A stretch of DNA of 64,000 nucleotides from Turritopsis dohrnii. Its lineage: Eukaryota > Cnidaria > Hydrozoa > Anthoathecata > Oceaniidae. Under the pieces are notes generated by a model, which did no database searches, had not been told where the DNA came from, and saw nothing but the letters and a program-made list of their open reading frames with translations. Location: positions 372,001 through 436,000 of the forward strand of contig BQMF02000338.1 of NCBI GenBank assembly GCA_027922465.2. The letters run 5' to 3'. Position numbers and translations under genes: made by a program. Within the stretch, counting starts at the first letter, position 1; every line of letters begins with the position of its first letter. This document shows, piece after piece, positions 1 to 12,218 of the stretch.

Positions 1-3000
1 TTTAAGTAATGGTTATGCATAAAATAGAATTGCAATAGTTTCTAGGAGATAGCTGTGAAAATCCACCGTAGGTTATGCCAAGGATTAGCAGTCTAGAGAA
101 ACACTTCAAATACTTTTGCAACCCAAAATACAATTGACAGTTTTTTTAAGTTTATGAAAGGAAAATGTACACAACACATGGTTGTAAAAACCTTCCTAGT
201 TAAAGAAACTTCAAATACAACAGAAAAGATGAATTAAGCCATCTTATCTGTACAGTATAAATATTTGCACTACACATATACAACATAGAATTTTGCAAAA
301 GGAAAGAAAATGTGTAATTAGAAACATCTAAGAACCTTGAAATACAACCAAATGAAACCAAAACGCAATAGATGTCTAATGGTTAGTAGAGATGCATGCA
401 ACCCATTAATAATACAGATCCATCATTGCTGATTAGATATTTCTCGTCCCTGTTGAGTTTACTTCAGTTCAAATATAGCACACAGTATAATAAACTAAAT
501 TATAAATGTATTGTTATATCTACTGCACTACTACTGCATGACACTAGTTGCTTGAACAGTCGCCGACACTACATCACCTCCGGTGCATGATCAGTTGTGA
601 AAATCACAAGAAAATACATCTTATATACTAAATTCATTTTCTGTTATTCCATGCGTACACCATTCACTGACAGAATGATAAAGTACGTTTACGTTACAAA
701 GTACATAAACTCTCTTCAAATCTTCTCACAAAATTTCAAATTTTGTTCACAAGTAGAGATAAAGTAGAGATACAGTTACATCAACAGAACTTCCAAGTAA
801 CCAAGCAACACATAGCTTACTATTGTTTGCATATTTAGTTTGTTGACATCCACAAAAATGAAAACAATTTGAAATTTTTAACAATTCTACCTTCCAATTG
901 AAGTATAGTCTGAAATTTTTTTAACCATAGCTATGTCAAAATATGATATAAAAGAACCAAAGAAAAAGGACTTTGTAAACAGACACACCCACTTCTAATA
1001 AAATAGAAACTTCAATAAAATATAGTTGGTTTTTTAAAGAATTACTAAAGACAACAACATTTTTTCCAAACTTTCTTCACGTGGGATAGATTTAAAATAC
1101 TTCACCACAAAAAAACATCACTTAAGTCTATGGAATACTTCCATAAGAAAAAAAATATTCACCCACAAGTTTATGATTGAATAAAAAATCATTATTCCTA
1201 ACATATTATGTAGAGGAAAATATGGGCTAAAACATTTAATATAAAATAACAGCAGATGTCTTTTTTATTGATGATAAAAACTTCTATCACAAAACCAAGA
1301 CATTCTTCATTTTCTCCTCAGCTTCTTTGTTTCTTATCAAGAGTTGAACAAAGGAAAACAAAGAAACAGTATTGAATAGACTAGCAGCTTATTAGCAAGA
1401 CCTATTGACCAAGCCATGTAAAATACCTGGCTCTCCTCTGATTTATTTTTACTTTGTTTATTTACTTAAATTAATGATGCACATTGATTGTTTATTTTGA
1501 TGCCTACCAAACATCTTCTATATATATTAGCAAATTCACTTATCAGATGTTTTCTTATGATAACAAAATTTTTGCATTGCCACAAAATGAATGGGAATAT
1601 TATTTTTTAAAGATGTATAATCAATTTCAATTTCCTGTGGAGTAATCTGGGAATTTAATTGACTTTTCATCAATTTATATTTAGTGTATAGTAAATTTGA
1701 TTTTAATATTTACCACATTCAATCGTAGCTAATAATATTCTGCTAAGGATGAAACAGAAACAAATGATTAACAAAACATCAGACAAAGTTGTCAAAATGC
1801 ATAAAATAATAAAAACAGACTTTTGATGAATAAATATGTTAAAAGTTTTATAAAATCACATAAGATATTTCCAACAATATATACTAACAGGCAAAAAAGC
1901 TAACAAAGTAAAAGTTTATCACTCACAAAAAACAAATCATAAAAATAGTAGCTCATGACTTTTTGTTAAACATCATGAAAACGATGAATTATGACAAGAA
2001 AGTTAGGATTATTCAATTGTCTATAATTATTTCTTCCAAATTTTTAAGACTTAAACAACAGTTTTAAGCCAGTTCACCCTATAACAGGATCATTCACAAT
2101 GCAAAAAGGGATTATTTATAAGCCACAAATGGAAGATATTATAACCATAGAAAAATCCGAACCATCAGAGTTTCTTATCTGATTGACACACGCATGAATC
2201 AATAATCAAAGACATGAAAGGAGCAGAAAAGTTTGAACTAATAACTGTAAACAATGATAAGGTTGTTACAAATTAAAAATTCTAAAGAATTTGTTAAGCT
2301 CATAATAATTATTCCTTTCTAAGTTAGTTTGAGAGAAACATTTTTACATTCATATGCAACAAAAAGACTGTTGTAAGTAATCAACTGTAAAATAACCAAT
2401 TATCTCATTTGTTTACAAAGAGATGATTAGAATTTATCCACTGAAAACTGATTACAAAGAAAATTTTTATAGATTTTATTGCAACGTTATCGGTTGTATG
2501 CCACCACTCTTACCACAACTGATAAATACACACAATTTTACTTTATCAAAGAAGAAAAGCTGAACATCAACCACCATTTCAAACAAATTTTTTTTAGATG
2601 CACTTTATAAACTGTAAGGTAATAAGCAGTCTTAACCCTGGGTTAAGTTGATTATCTGTTTGAAGATAAACAATCAAGTTATGGAAACGTGACAGTCATT
2701 AATTCCATTGTAAGATAGTGTTTCAAACCATGACCTTATCCCCATCATAGACCTATCATTTCAGAACCTAGCATTAATAAGACTTGTCTCTTTAACATTG
2801 CATAGATGATGTCAATACACCTTTCCCCGGTTATTCGGAAAAATATACGCAGGTATAAAAATGTATTTTTCAAAAATAAAACTTTTTTTTATAAGAAAAC
2901 CTCTATTCAACTTTATGTTATAACTGAACTACTTTGATTTCGTTTCCATTTCACAAGTTAACTCTGAAAAATATAATTTCTTCAAAGTCAAAGCTCTCCT

Positions 3001-4160
3001 AAAACACTTTTTACTTCCAAAACTCTAAATAAAGGGTGTTCTTGATGAGTTATCTCACGAAAGGTCTGTCACAACACAAATTAACTGCACAAAAATAGAT
3101 TTCAAGAACTAATAAATAGCTAACCTCCTAAGAACTAAATAAACATTGTCTACCTCTGATTTTTCAAAGATCTTCCCTTATTATGCCCTTTATTTAGCTG
3201 TAGAGCTATTATTGAGCAAAGAACTTTAATGTTTAGATTTCTCACTCACTCCAATTTTAGCTAATGGAGCACAACTACTAGTACTGCCTCATAGTGGAGG
3301 AGGATGATACAAAAAATCTGTTATATATATAAAAGTTTCATAAAATATCTTGAGTAAATAAATTTCTTCTTATCAAACAAACTCATAACTGCCAAAAATA
3401 TTTGCTCATGTTTCGTCAAACTTCTAATCTGCCTCTGATTTTAGTATAATAAACACATGATGGATGATGCAGGAAGACAACAAAAGAAAAAAAACTGTGC
3501 AAGCGGAGAGAGAGAATCGTTAAAGATTCTGATCGAAAATATGATTGCTCCACATCAAATACAAAACAACTAAAATGGAGCTACCAGATTTTAATAAAAG
3601 TAATTCAGCTAATTAAAACCAATTAATAACGTTGAGATTTTTATTTATATATTTACCTTCCTTCACTTCGGGATTTTCCGAGCCGAAGCGCCTGAAAAAC
3701 TACCATTAACCTCAAAACCGCCCCGCATTGTATTTATGAATGAAATTGATAAAATCAGGACTTTCAAGCTAAAGGCCGATCTCCATTAGATAGATTTGGT
3801 ATATTTTCTGTTGAGTATAGAAGCTAATAATACATTCCTTTCAACACAAGTTCCAAAAGTTGTTGGTAGAGTAAAAAAACCGTTTATAACGTTTTGATAT
3901 TATTGATAAGACGCAACATGAAATTTATCAAATATGGTGCCATGGTTGTTAGTCAGGTAAGGTCCTTCCTAAACCTTTAATCAGCAGAGATATGATATTT
4001 ACATATCTCTGCTTTAATTTATCAGAAAAATAACAAATGCTTCTTTAGTGAATAAATATATTTTATAAAATCGTTGTTTCATTATTATTCTGATAATTCT
4101 TTCAAGTTCTTGATATGTTCAATATAAATTTCAACTTCTTAAACTTGTTTAGTTCTTCCA
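1..4160. other. AT-rich non-coding stretch
   Basis: I see no convincing coding exon here. The stretch is strongly AT-rich with stops in all frames. The only gene-like signal is on the minus strand near 3657-3750: a GC-richer patch that ends, read on the minus strand, in GAAG followed by a GTAAAT splice donor (about 3656). It has a short open stretch that stops just before the donor, so it could be a 5' UTR exon of a minus-strand gene whose body lies to the left. The rest could be intron or 3' UTR of such a gene. A stretch at 3773-3790 (AGGCCGATCTCCATTAG) resembles the terminus of the MITE at 6187, but I found no partner end. Confidence 0.4.
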
Positions 4161-4838
4161 GACGATTTTAAAAGAATCGTTTTAACACATAACGTTCAGT
4201 TGGTAGGACGTATTCGATGGTTGTTATGGAAAATATTTCGCAGATACACATGAATAAAAATTGTTTGTTACTATCACTTTTTTGAATCCGTCTGGGGAGA
4301 TCCATATCCCGAATGGTAAAGCCTTCAACCAAGACACGAAAAAAGAGCTCGGGCTTAGACCACATGAAATGAGAACATCTCGAACTCTTCGAACCCGGGG
4401 TTTCTTGTCTGATTTTAGACACCACCATTTTTGCGGAAAAGGCATTTGAAAATCTAAGAAGCCTTCTGTGTTGAATTTGGACATATTATTTGGATATTAA
4501 AAAATTGATATTAAATTGATATTAAAAATTGACGCGGTCGTGCGTAGTTCAACCTCGTAATCATCGAGCCTCGTATTCATCAGTTCAACCTCATAATCAT
4601 CAGTTATTTCTCAGAATCTAGGGGTTGTATATTGAACAAGGTACATTCGAATTCTTGTGGAGAAGTTATCAGGTAAAACTACAATATCACCAACGGAAGT
4701 ATGTTTTGAAAGGGTCACACGCTTCATGTTACATAACTGTCTGGAAAGTGTCTATCAAATTTCTCCCTCCCCCATGCAGTGTTCTTACAACGGTTTAAAA
4801 TCATGTTTATGTTATGGGGGGAGGATGCCCAGAACCTT

Positions 4839-5516
4839 TTAATCCCAAACGGGGTTAAAGTTGAGCTTGTTCTTCTTTCGTTTTGGCAACAGAACTGGTG
4901 GTGGTTTACCAATTGGTGGCAATTTCGTGTGTTCCTTAACATCGTCGGAGGTTTTGCCGGCTTTGTGTCGGCTGCGAATAAATCTTCCGTTAGTTTTCGG
5001 TGACTTTGGTGGCGTGGGCACGAACTTTGGCGTTGGTTGTTTATCGTGGAGTGGCACGAAGAAGCTCATCCCTTTTCGTGTCTCGGTCATGCTGTTTGAA
5101 GACAAAGATTCTAACTTCAGAGATGAAGATTGTTTTAATTTCTTCTGACCTGGCGGTGATTGTACATCGCCACCATTCTCCCGTATAAGCCGACGCAATT
5201 TCCGGTTTTCTTTGTCTAATGCGTCACGCTCTTGTGCGATTTCTTCATATGCGTCGCGATACGTATCGCGCTGTTCTAAGAGCCGAAAGTATCCGAAGCG
5301 TAACCCTGTCGAATATAATTTTCGATTGCATAGCCTTTCCTCGATTTCCGGGGTCCTCTCTGTTTCTAGAATGTAGCATTTCGCATACTCTTCTCGCTCA
5401 TTCACATGATTTTCTTCCTCTTGAAGAATTTCCTGTTTAAGTTGCTCAACTTCTTTCAGTTGTTCATACTTGAATCCTTCCTTCACAAGCACTTTGCGCA
5501 AACTGACATCACGCAT
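4839..5516 (-). CDS. Coiled-coil protein, 225 residues, function unknown
   Basis: A single open exon runs from ATG at 5516 to a stop at 4839-4841. Residues about 10-125 are highly charged and heptad-like (EEVEQLKQEILQEEE style, then a second run around RDALDKENRKLRRLIREN), which predicts a coiled coil. The C-terminal 100 residues are Ser/Pro/Lys-rich and basic (TPPKSPK, PPPVLLPKRKKNK), typical of a disordered tail and possibly a nuclear-localisation or microtubule-binding patch. There is no signal peptide or membrane segment. Base composition is clearly richer in GC than the surrounding DNA, which supports real coding. I do not recognise the family. The gene may be intronless, or this may be its main exon, since I did not find flanking exons. 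Confidence 0.7.
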   Translation of the reverse strand: MRDVSLRKVLVKEGFKYEQLKEVEQLKQEILQEEENHVNEREEYAKCYILETERTPEIEERLCNRKLYSTGLRFGYFRLLEQRDTYRDAYEEIAQERDALDKENRKLRRLIRENGGDVQSPPGQKKLKQSSSLKLESLSSNSMTETRKGMSFFVPLHDKQPTPKFVPTPPKSPKTNGRFIRSRHKAGKTSDDVKEHTKLPPIGKPPPVLLPKRKKNKLNFNPVWD

Positions 5517-6031
5517 GCTGTATCACAGAATAAATACACTTAACAATACTCAGCAATAACTTAGCGTCAGGTCTAGCACGTAACTCGATTTCGTGAAGAC
5601 TGACGTGACATCAGATTTCTCCGCTTTTATATCTTACTAAGAAATTTGACGTCAAATCCAACAAGCATTTTCTTGTTGATACCGGTTTTTTTGTATGATA
5701 CTATGGGTTACTGTAACTTAATTTACGGCCATATTTATAAAGCTATCTTACATAACAGTGCATAGAGGACATAAACAAAATGTGTCATTCTCCTTTCCCC
5801 GTTGTTGTTCTTTTACGCGCACGGCACTGTGTCAGCACCCTACAGAAAAGCTCAACCCTTTAAAATTGTTTTAGATATCGTTTATTAGGAAGATTTAATT
5901 ATAAAAGCCTGCCTTGCTTTTACTAAAACGAAAGTCATTAAAATGTTTCATCACAGTCAATCAAGAGGCTGTTCAAACATGGAATACAAAAGACAAGAGA
6001 TGTCACAGACCAGTTTTTGGTTGCTTAATTA

Positions 6032-6071
6032 GACCGGTTGACACCGTATGTAACCGGTTGACACCGTATGT
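6032..6071. repeat. 20-bp direct duplication
   Basis: Two adjacent copies of the unit ACCGGTTGACACCGTATGTA. Too short to call a satellite. Confidence 0.8.
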
Positions 6072-6186
6072 ATATTCTCATATGGTGTTAATATTATCTA
6101 CTCAGCTCCGATTTTAACGGAAACGGTAATCGTACCAGTACGGAGAGCCAATATGAACATAGATCTTCTAAGAATTGTATGCTTAA

Positions 6187-6550
6187 AGGCCGGCCTCCAC
6201 TTAACAAATATTGTACGCGCGGACGAACGAAGCCGGTGTATGCACCGGCGTGAGTGGATATTGAATATAATCCTTAGATTATAGAAAATAATAGCAAGCA
6301 TGACTGTCAAACTGAAAAGAAGAAAATAATAATACTACAATACTACAGTTAAAATGTTTAGCAGCATTTGATTGGTTTTAATTGTTTTGATTACATCATT
6401 TATTTTCTGCGAACGTACGCTGTCGCTTGGTAGTAGACCACTGGTCTACTTACTTGCGAACGAAATGTGTTCGCAGCGTGTGCTTGCACGCATGCGTATT
6501 GAATTGTCGTCCGCCCGCGCGTACAAAATTTGTTGAGTGGAGGTCGGCCT
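6187..6550. mobile_element. MITE, PIF/Harbinger-like, 364 bp
   Basis: The ends are imperfect inverted repeats of about 40 bp. The left begins AGGCCGGCCTCCACTTAACA; the right, read in reverse, begins AGGCCGACCTCCACTCAACA. Both continue through TTGTACGCGCG. The element is flanked by TAA on each side (6184-6186 and 6551-6553), the 3-bp TWA target duplication typical of PIF/Harbinger. It has no coding capacity. Two short palindromes lie inside, near 6230-6250 (GCCGGTGTATGCACCGGC) and 6431-6449 (GTAGACCACTGGTCTAC). The family assignment rests on the target site and TIR style only. Confidence 0.8.
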
Positions 6551-6806
6551 TAACGTTAGTTGGATCGTGCAAGGTCTCTCCGATATACTCTTTAGATGGC
6601 TGAGAAAGGACAATGAAAACATTAGGTGGATTCGAGCCTGTTACACACAAAAGTTTAATTACTTAATAAGACTGTTCAACTCAACAGTTTCCTCAGAAAT
6701 CTTTTCCTGTATCAAAAGAAACATCACTACACTTTGCACACTTAATCCAAGTGTTGATGTGAAGTTTCTAATGACCTTAGACTTTTTTCCTGTGAAATTT
6801 TAAAAG

Positions 6807-6887
6807 TTGTCGGTACCTTCAATCATGGAATACAACCATGAATACATCCATGATTGAAGGTACCGACCATGATTGAAGGTACCGACA
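6807..6887. repeat. Hairpin with a duplicated arm
   Basis: The left arm TTGTCGGTACCTTCAATCATG (6807-6826) is followed by two inverted copies, at about 6849-6867 and 6869-6887 (CATGATTGAAGGTACCGAC). This gives a long hairpin with a choice of right arms. Confidence 0.85.
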
Positions 6888-8105
6888 AATCAAACAAACC
6901 TTGCCTCGGTTTCACAAAAGCAGTTTTGAAACTCAAGTAAAGTTAAAAAGACATGCTTCTATAGGCTTTCATGATGACAACAACCAACCAGAAATGAATT
7001 CAAAGTCATTTTTTAAATTCTGATAGTTCATGATCTCTTACAGCCAAATAGAAAATTTTCAGAGTTGAATGAAAAGGCATTCTTCTTTTTGTATGGTGAC
7101 TAGCCGGAAGCGAAAAACCCCCTCAGAGGAAGCATCGTCTTCGAACCAATTGCATTAGTCGCCTATACCCCCGAAGTTTAAGGGTGTCTTATTCTTTCTA
7201 TATTATTATCATTATCATTATCATCTGTATCATTTCTGTAATCTTTCTATATTCTTTTTATCAGGAAAGACATGCGTTTCTTTCTCGTGGTAAAGTTTGT
7301 ACAATCCAGTGTTGCAGACGATCCGGTATAAAAGAAAAATGAAAAATAATCAATTTAATCAATCAAAAAACATTAAGAATGCTAACAAACTATTTAGCTC
7401 GAAGAAAACAAAAAGTTTGCGATACTCAAAGCCAAGTGACGAGAGAGAGCTGGTTGTGAATCCGACTGATATACGAGTCCGAATGCGCATGCGCTGACTC
7501 GCTCTCCCAAGCATCCGACAGTGATGCAGAATACGCAAAGAAACTCTGTTTCCATTATCTGCGGTAGTGGAAACAACGCGAACGTGAAAACATGAAGAAA
7601 ATACGATTAGAGCTTCTGTTAAGCGAAATAACTTTCAAAACTTTAGCCTGTGTGCAATGAAAATTGTTTGGGCTTGTGATCAAAATTTAATCCCGGTCTG
7701 ATCCATTTTGCTGGAAAACCGCCTTGACTGGCACTCAATATAAAGTCATATTGGTCACACAAAACGTTATGGGTAATCACAATAGTAAATAAGTAATAAT
7801 AAATACATAAATACAATGGAGGGCTGTGAAGCGATAAAGGCAGACTAACAGATTTTCAGACATTCTGCGTTTACAATTATTCAAGACTTCACATACAGTC
7901 TCTGCGTCCCCTAAGTTTAGTCTAGTCCTTTGAGAAATCATGTTTTTGAAGCTGTGTTTGTTCATCGTAAACAATAACATCTTGGATCAATACAATTATA
8001 GAAATATTTAACCAGCTTGTAGGCTTTTACCGGTTCAAAATTTTTTTTCTCCAATCGTCATGAACATAGCGACACTTCATTCATATCAAGTCATAGCCAG
8101 TCATT

Positions 8106-11100
8106 ATGATCAGTAAACGAGGGTTATGTTTCGTTCTTCTATGCTGTTGGTTGACACCTACTTATGGTAAGAACATGAAAACATGAGGTTTTGTAACACT
8201 AACATCATCTCTAGTCAAACTCGAAGTACTATGACGATGATTATGATTCACAAACACAAATTTCTCTTTTAAAGGAAGCAGGGAAGGTTTCTACAACATT
8301 GCTCATATGACCAACAACGTTGAGTCGGTGTTATGGGCGATGAAACAAGGAGCAAATAGCGTTGAGATTGATTTGCAATTCAAAGCTGATGGGACGCCGT
8401 ATGAAGTATTCCATGTTTCTCCTTGTGATTGCTCCTGCATGTGTCAACTGTAAGCTCTACTGTTTTTTTGTTTTTTGTTTGTTTGTTTGTGTTAGTTTTT
8501 ACCATAAACAATACCAGCTTACACCTATCTGTGATTTTTATATTTTTTATATTAGCCAACGTTGTCCTTTAAACATCATCGCCTTTTCATCAAACCTCCT
8601 TTTGAAGTAATATTCATTTGTATGTGCAATAATCTCTCTGTTATTGCAACTCAGTGAAAACGAAATATTCTGCTCATTCAATTTCCTTATAAATATCTGA
8701 AAAATACCTGACGGTATTTCTATCCAAAGGTAAGAGTATTGCGTCACCTCCTCTACCTGGTTTTCATAATGAGCACAATACAATCTCCATAAAGTGGACA
8801 ACATTTTTCCGAACCCTTGTGTCTATTTTAAAAAAAGAGAGTCTGGCCAGGAAAAGTTTTATATAGGTTTGAGCATTTAAAGAAGAAAAGCACAAAGAAT
8901 AACAATTTGTAATATGTCTTTCCTGCATACACAGAAATCCGATTACATATCTTCTATAATCTTTTTAAGGAAAGATCCGCTAAAAGTCATTTCATTAAAT
9001 AAAATTTATTGAATGAAAGATTTAGAGCTAAACCATATACAAAAATTAAATGCATGGTTGACAAAATTTCAGATTTCATGCTGCGCTTCAAAATCTAAAG
9101 CATAACTGAATTGAATTTTTTAATTTCAAATACCGTATTTCCTCTAATAAACGCCGCGGCGCTTATTAAAAAGTGCAACTTTTGGATGCGGCGTTTGATA
9201 GAGGGCGGCGTTCATTAGAGGGCGGCGTTTATTACAAAATGGTAAATGAGATAAAAGTACACTTTAAACAACGATGTCTTCTTTTCCTTAAAAACTTTAC
9301 GAAATATTGTGGAAAAATGTTTTACACAAAAGAATATATTCTCATTACACAAAACTGTCCTGCACAAATAATTGCATATCAATTAAAATTCATCCAAACT
9401 TGGAAGAACTGTTGTTAGTAGCCAAATAAAGCTATTAAACTTTGTAAAATATTTCTTGTTTGGTCTGTTTCTAATAAACGCCGCTTTTATAGATGCGGCG
9501 TTTATTAGGATGCGGCGTTTATTAGAGGGCGGCGTTTATTACAAATGTTTAGTTGTAAGTGCGGCGTTTAATAGAGGGCGGCGTTTATTAGAGGAGATAC
9601 TATTATTATCATACTACTAAGATATATCAAACATGACTAGTCCCGTCTTATTATTCGCTTGAAGTTTTCTGATCACGCTTTTAACATCTGATTAGAAGTG
9701 AAGGTTATGCTTTTGATTTAATGTTTTCTTCATCAGAGGCGATTGCCACGTAGCTTATCCAAACAGCGTATGTGTCCAGCTTGAAAAAACTGCGTCTTAT
9801 CCATGCAACGCGAAAACTGAAGTTAAAAAATTGCTTCGTACTATTGGTAAGCTTTATTGCTTTCTCGTACGTCCTCGTAAATAAGTGATGCAACCAGCAG
9901 CAAAGATGTCATTAACATTATCATGTTTTATTTGGTTGCAGCATCCCAGTCTAATCAAATGGCGATGGTGATGCTCGATAGTAAACTTACTGATTTCGGA
10001 AAGAAAATGTCAAGACGCACGCAGCAAGTTGCGGCGAGAAAGGTGAAGTCCAATTTAATAACCTTTATTCTTCTCTTACACTTTTGGGGAATGAGAGAGA
10101 GGGCAAGTTACAAAAGTCAAAATGAAGTCAAAGAAAAATGGCTACAAACTGGGGAAGGACTGCAATGGGACAAACAACATATTTATTTTCCATGAAAGAA
10201 TCACAAAAGATAAAAAAAAACAAGTTCTGTTTTGCGGAAAATTTTTTTTCTTCCAAGGGGGGATGTGATTTCATCAATAAGAAAAGAGTGGGGAGTTTCA
10301 ACCTTGATGTCTGTTTTAGTCAGAAAAACAGCAAGTCTGGATCTTCAACAAGTCGTTGCATTCAATAAAAATTTCATCTAGGTAATATCTTTGTTGGAAA
10401 CAGAACTGTTTGGAAATGGATTTCGCGGTCGCGTTATAATCGGTGCGCCATATTTTGGTTCATTCCCATATATAGAAGAAATTGCCAAAACAACATCGAA
10501 ATTCAAACACAGGATTCATTTTACCATCGACGGGGAGGATATGGCCAAAACAAAATTCCTTCTGAATTTTGACTACAACAAGAATATAGTGTACAATGTC
10601 GGAATATCTGCTTGCTCACCTAAAGCAGAGGCAGACTTCAACAAGTCAAAGCTGACTCTTATCAATACTGTCAAAGGTAAACTTGCTTGTGTGTTTTTTT
10701 AAGCGAAACGAACAATGAAATCATGATGTCATAATGGTAGAATTTGCGAGAAGTCTAAGCATCAGCAAATAGAATGATTGGCAGCTAATTTTTTTCTTCG
10801 ATTCAGAACACATTATCTATGCAATCTTTCAGATCTATCTGATCGTATACCTTAGTATTCCCGATATGTTTTATCGATGTCATTGATGTTTTTACAAATT
10901 GAGTTTTCTAATCGTTATTAAAAACATTATTCAATACCTTTGCTTTCACAAAAATTCCAGAAACCCAGTGAATGCCTGAGAACATAAGACCTGAGAACAT
11001 AAGACCTGAGAACATAAGACCGTGAAGAATGACATGAACCAGGCCGGTGTTGTTTTGTTTAAATGCATCATTTGGTGCATTTTGTCACCCTCACACCTAG

Positions 11101-11591
11101 ACCGTTTTTAAGTAACTATGAAAGAAAAAACAGAGCCTTTAGTTAAAGGTTGTCATCTGTCTTACATTCTTACAATAGGTGCTTTTGGGATGGCTTACAC
11201 ATGGACCGTGGATCGTCAAGATAGCATGACGTATTACATTAATTACTTCTCCGGTATCATCACAAACTATCCTGGATCATTGGCAACTGTTTTGAAAAAA
11301 CACAACTTTTATTTGGCTCGACCTACTGACGTTATTTTGCCGTCCGTCACAAAAGACGTCATTCAAAACCGTGCACTTATTCCCGATTGTGAATGCAGAT
11401 ACAGTCCAGGAGGCTGTAAAATAACCAAGAAAGCACCGTCTGGTTTCGCCTGTCAGTGCACCTATCCATTTTTGTGGACTTGTGCTGGTTGGGTGGTATC
11501 GTGTTTGGACACAAGAAGTCAAGTGTGTAAAAATCCTGACTTATCAAGGATGTCTTGTCTGCAAGGAAGGGGCGACTGCGGTGGCTACTAA
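8106..11591 (+). CDS. Secreted phospholipase D-like enzyme (GDPD/SMaseD-like) with Cys-rich tail
   Basis: Six exons join in frame: 8106-8166, 8275-8449, 9767-9846, 9942-10042, 10382-10676 and 11179-11591, giving about 374 residues. Exon 1 is a signal peptide (KRGLCFVLLCCWLTP). The body has the marks of the TIM-barrel GDPD-like phospholipase D family that includes arachnid sphingomyelinase D. An N-terminal His sits in YNIAHMTN, a metal-binding Glu/Asp pair in SVEIDLQF, the second catalytic His in EVFHVSPCDC next to the Cys loop, and an Asp/Lys in MLDSKLTD. The last exon adds a tail of about 65 residues with ten cysteines, which is not part of the usual barrel. Known family members cleave choline or ethanolamine phospholipids, often to cyclic phosphates. 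Whether this one is a venom component, a digestive enzyme or a lysosomal enzyme cannot be told from sequence. The third exon (80 nt) is the least certain but is the piece that restores the frame. Confidence 0.8.
9131..9602. mobile_element. MITE with internal minisatellite
   Basis: The ends are inverted: GTATTTCCTCTAATAAACGCC near 9135 and GGCGTTTATTAGAGGAGATAC ending at 9600. Each end carries several copies of a unit of about 17 bp, (G)GCGGCGTTTATTAGAGG, in opposite orientations. TA flanks both sides at one possible boundary choice. The interior is AT-rich and non-coding. It sits in the intron between exons 2 and 3 of the phospholipase D-like gene. Confidence 0.75.
10976..11023 (+). repeat. 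15-bp tandem repeat, about 3 copies
   Basis: The unit TGAGAACATAAGACC is repeated about three times within the last intron of the phospholipase D-like gene. Confidence 0.85.
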
Positions 11592-11611
11592 CAATACTCT
11601 TGCGTAAAAGA

Positions 11612-11617
11612 AATAAA
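11612..11617 (+). promoter_or_regulatory. Candidate polyadenylation signal (AATAAA)
   Basis: AATAAA lies 20 bp after the stop codon of the phospholipase D-like gene, which would give a very short 3' UTR. The motif is common by chance in DNA this AT-rich. Confidence 0.4.
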
Positions 11618-11810
11618 CAAGCATGAAAAACATTGTCCTCTCTCTCAATCTTATAAGCTTATTTTGGATAACGGAAAAGTATGTGACGTCGTCATCAGTA
11701 AATCTAAATGAGAGAACTTTAGAATTTTGAATCTAAAACATAAGGGTGATCCAAAAAGAATAAATTGCAGAATTTGAGTTTCCAAGCATACGATGGTGTA
11801 GTGGTTAGTA

Positions 11811-12213
11811 GAGAGCTTTAGCAACTGTGACGGCAACGTAGACGACGACGTGAGCAAAAACAACAAAATAAATAATTACTATCAAATAAAAGTTTGAAGA
11901 ACTTATTTTTGTTGTAGAAACAATTCAATTTATAAACATTATATCGACTGGAAATTTATCAAGTTACTATAAAATCTACATAAGAGAAAACGGCCTCTAT
12001 AATCTCTATAATCGTGTCTCCGTTGTCAGCACGACTTCGAAACATGATTTTTCACGTTGAGCATAGAACGTGAAAAGGTGTTAATGATGTAATTTCTTCC
12101 CAATGGTGTCGTAAGCGGTAGATTCTCTTTCTAAGCAAATTCCACGTAGAAAACAAAGCTTTTGTTTTAAACACGTCGCCGTCTTCGTTGCCGTTGCGAT
12201 TGCTAAAGCTCCC
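11811..12213. mobile_element. MITE, 403 bp, with 5-bp target duplication
   Basis: Long imperfect TIRs: the left starts GAGAGCTTTAGCAACTGTGA and the right, reversed, starts GGGAGCTTTAGCAATCGCAA. Both continue through CGGCAACG-AGACG-CGACGTG, over about 45 bp. TAGTA flanks both sides (11806-11810 and 12214-12218). There is no coding capacity. From memory, similar termini are widespread in cnidarian genomes; I could not check this. Confidence 0.8.
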
Positions 12214-12218
12214 TAGTA

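Larger units (their letters stand above)
5517..8105. other. Intergenic region with small repeats
   Basis: No coding exon is supported. The region holds a 20-bp duplication (6032-6071), a MITE (6187-6550) and a perfect-arm hairpin (6807-6887), each listed separately. Short open frames at 6450-6803 and 7297-7580 lack homology cues and splice context. Confidence 0.5.

Noticed and set aside
4168..4484. Overlapping frames of about 60-86 codons on both strands
   Set aside because: Several frames are open at once in a short GC-richer patch, with no domain or splice logic.
6600..6650. A tRNA B-box-like string (GGCTCGAATCC on the minus strand)
   Set aside because: No A box or cloverleaf could be built around it.
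7297..7576. Opposite-strand small frames near 7.4 kb
   Set aside because: Short, with no conserved motif, no plausible splice partners and typical AT-rich background.
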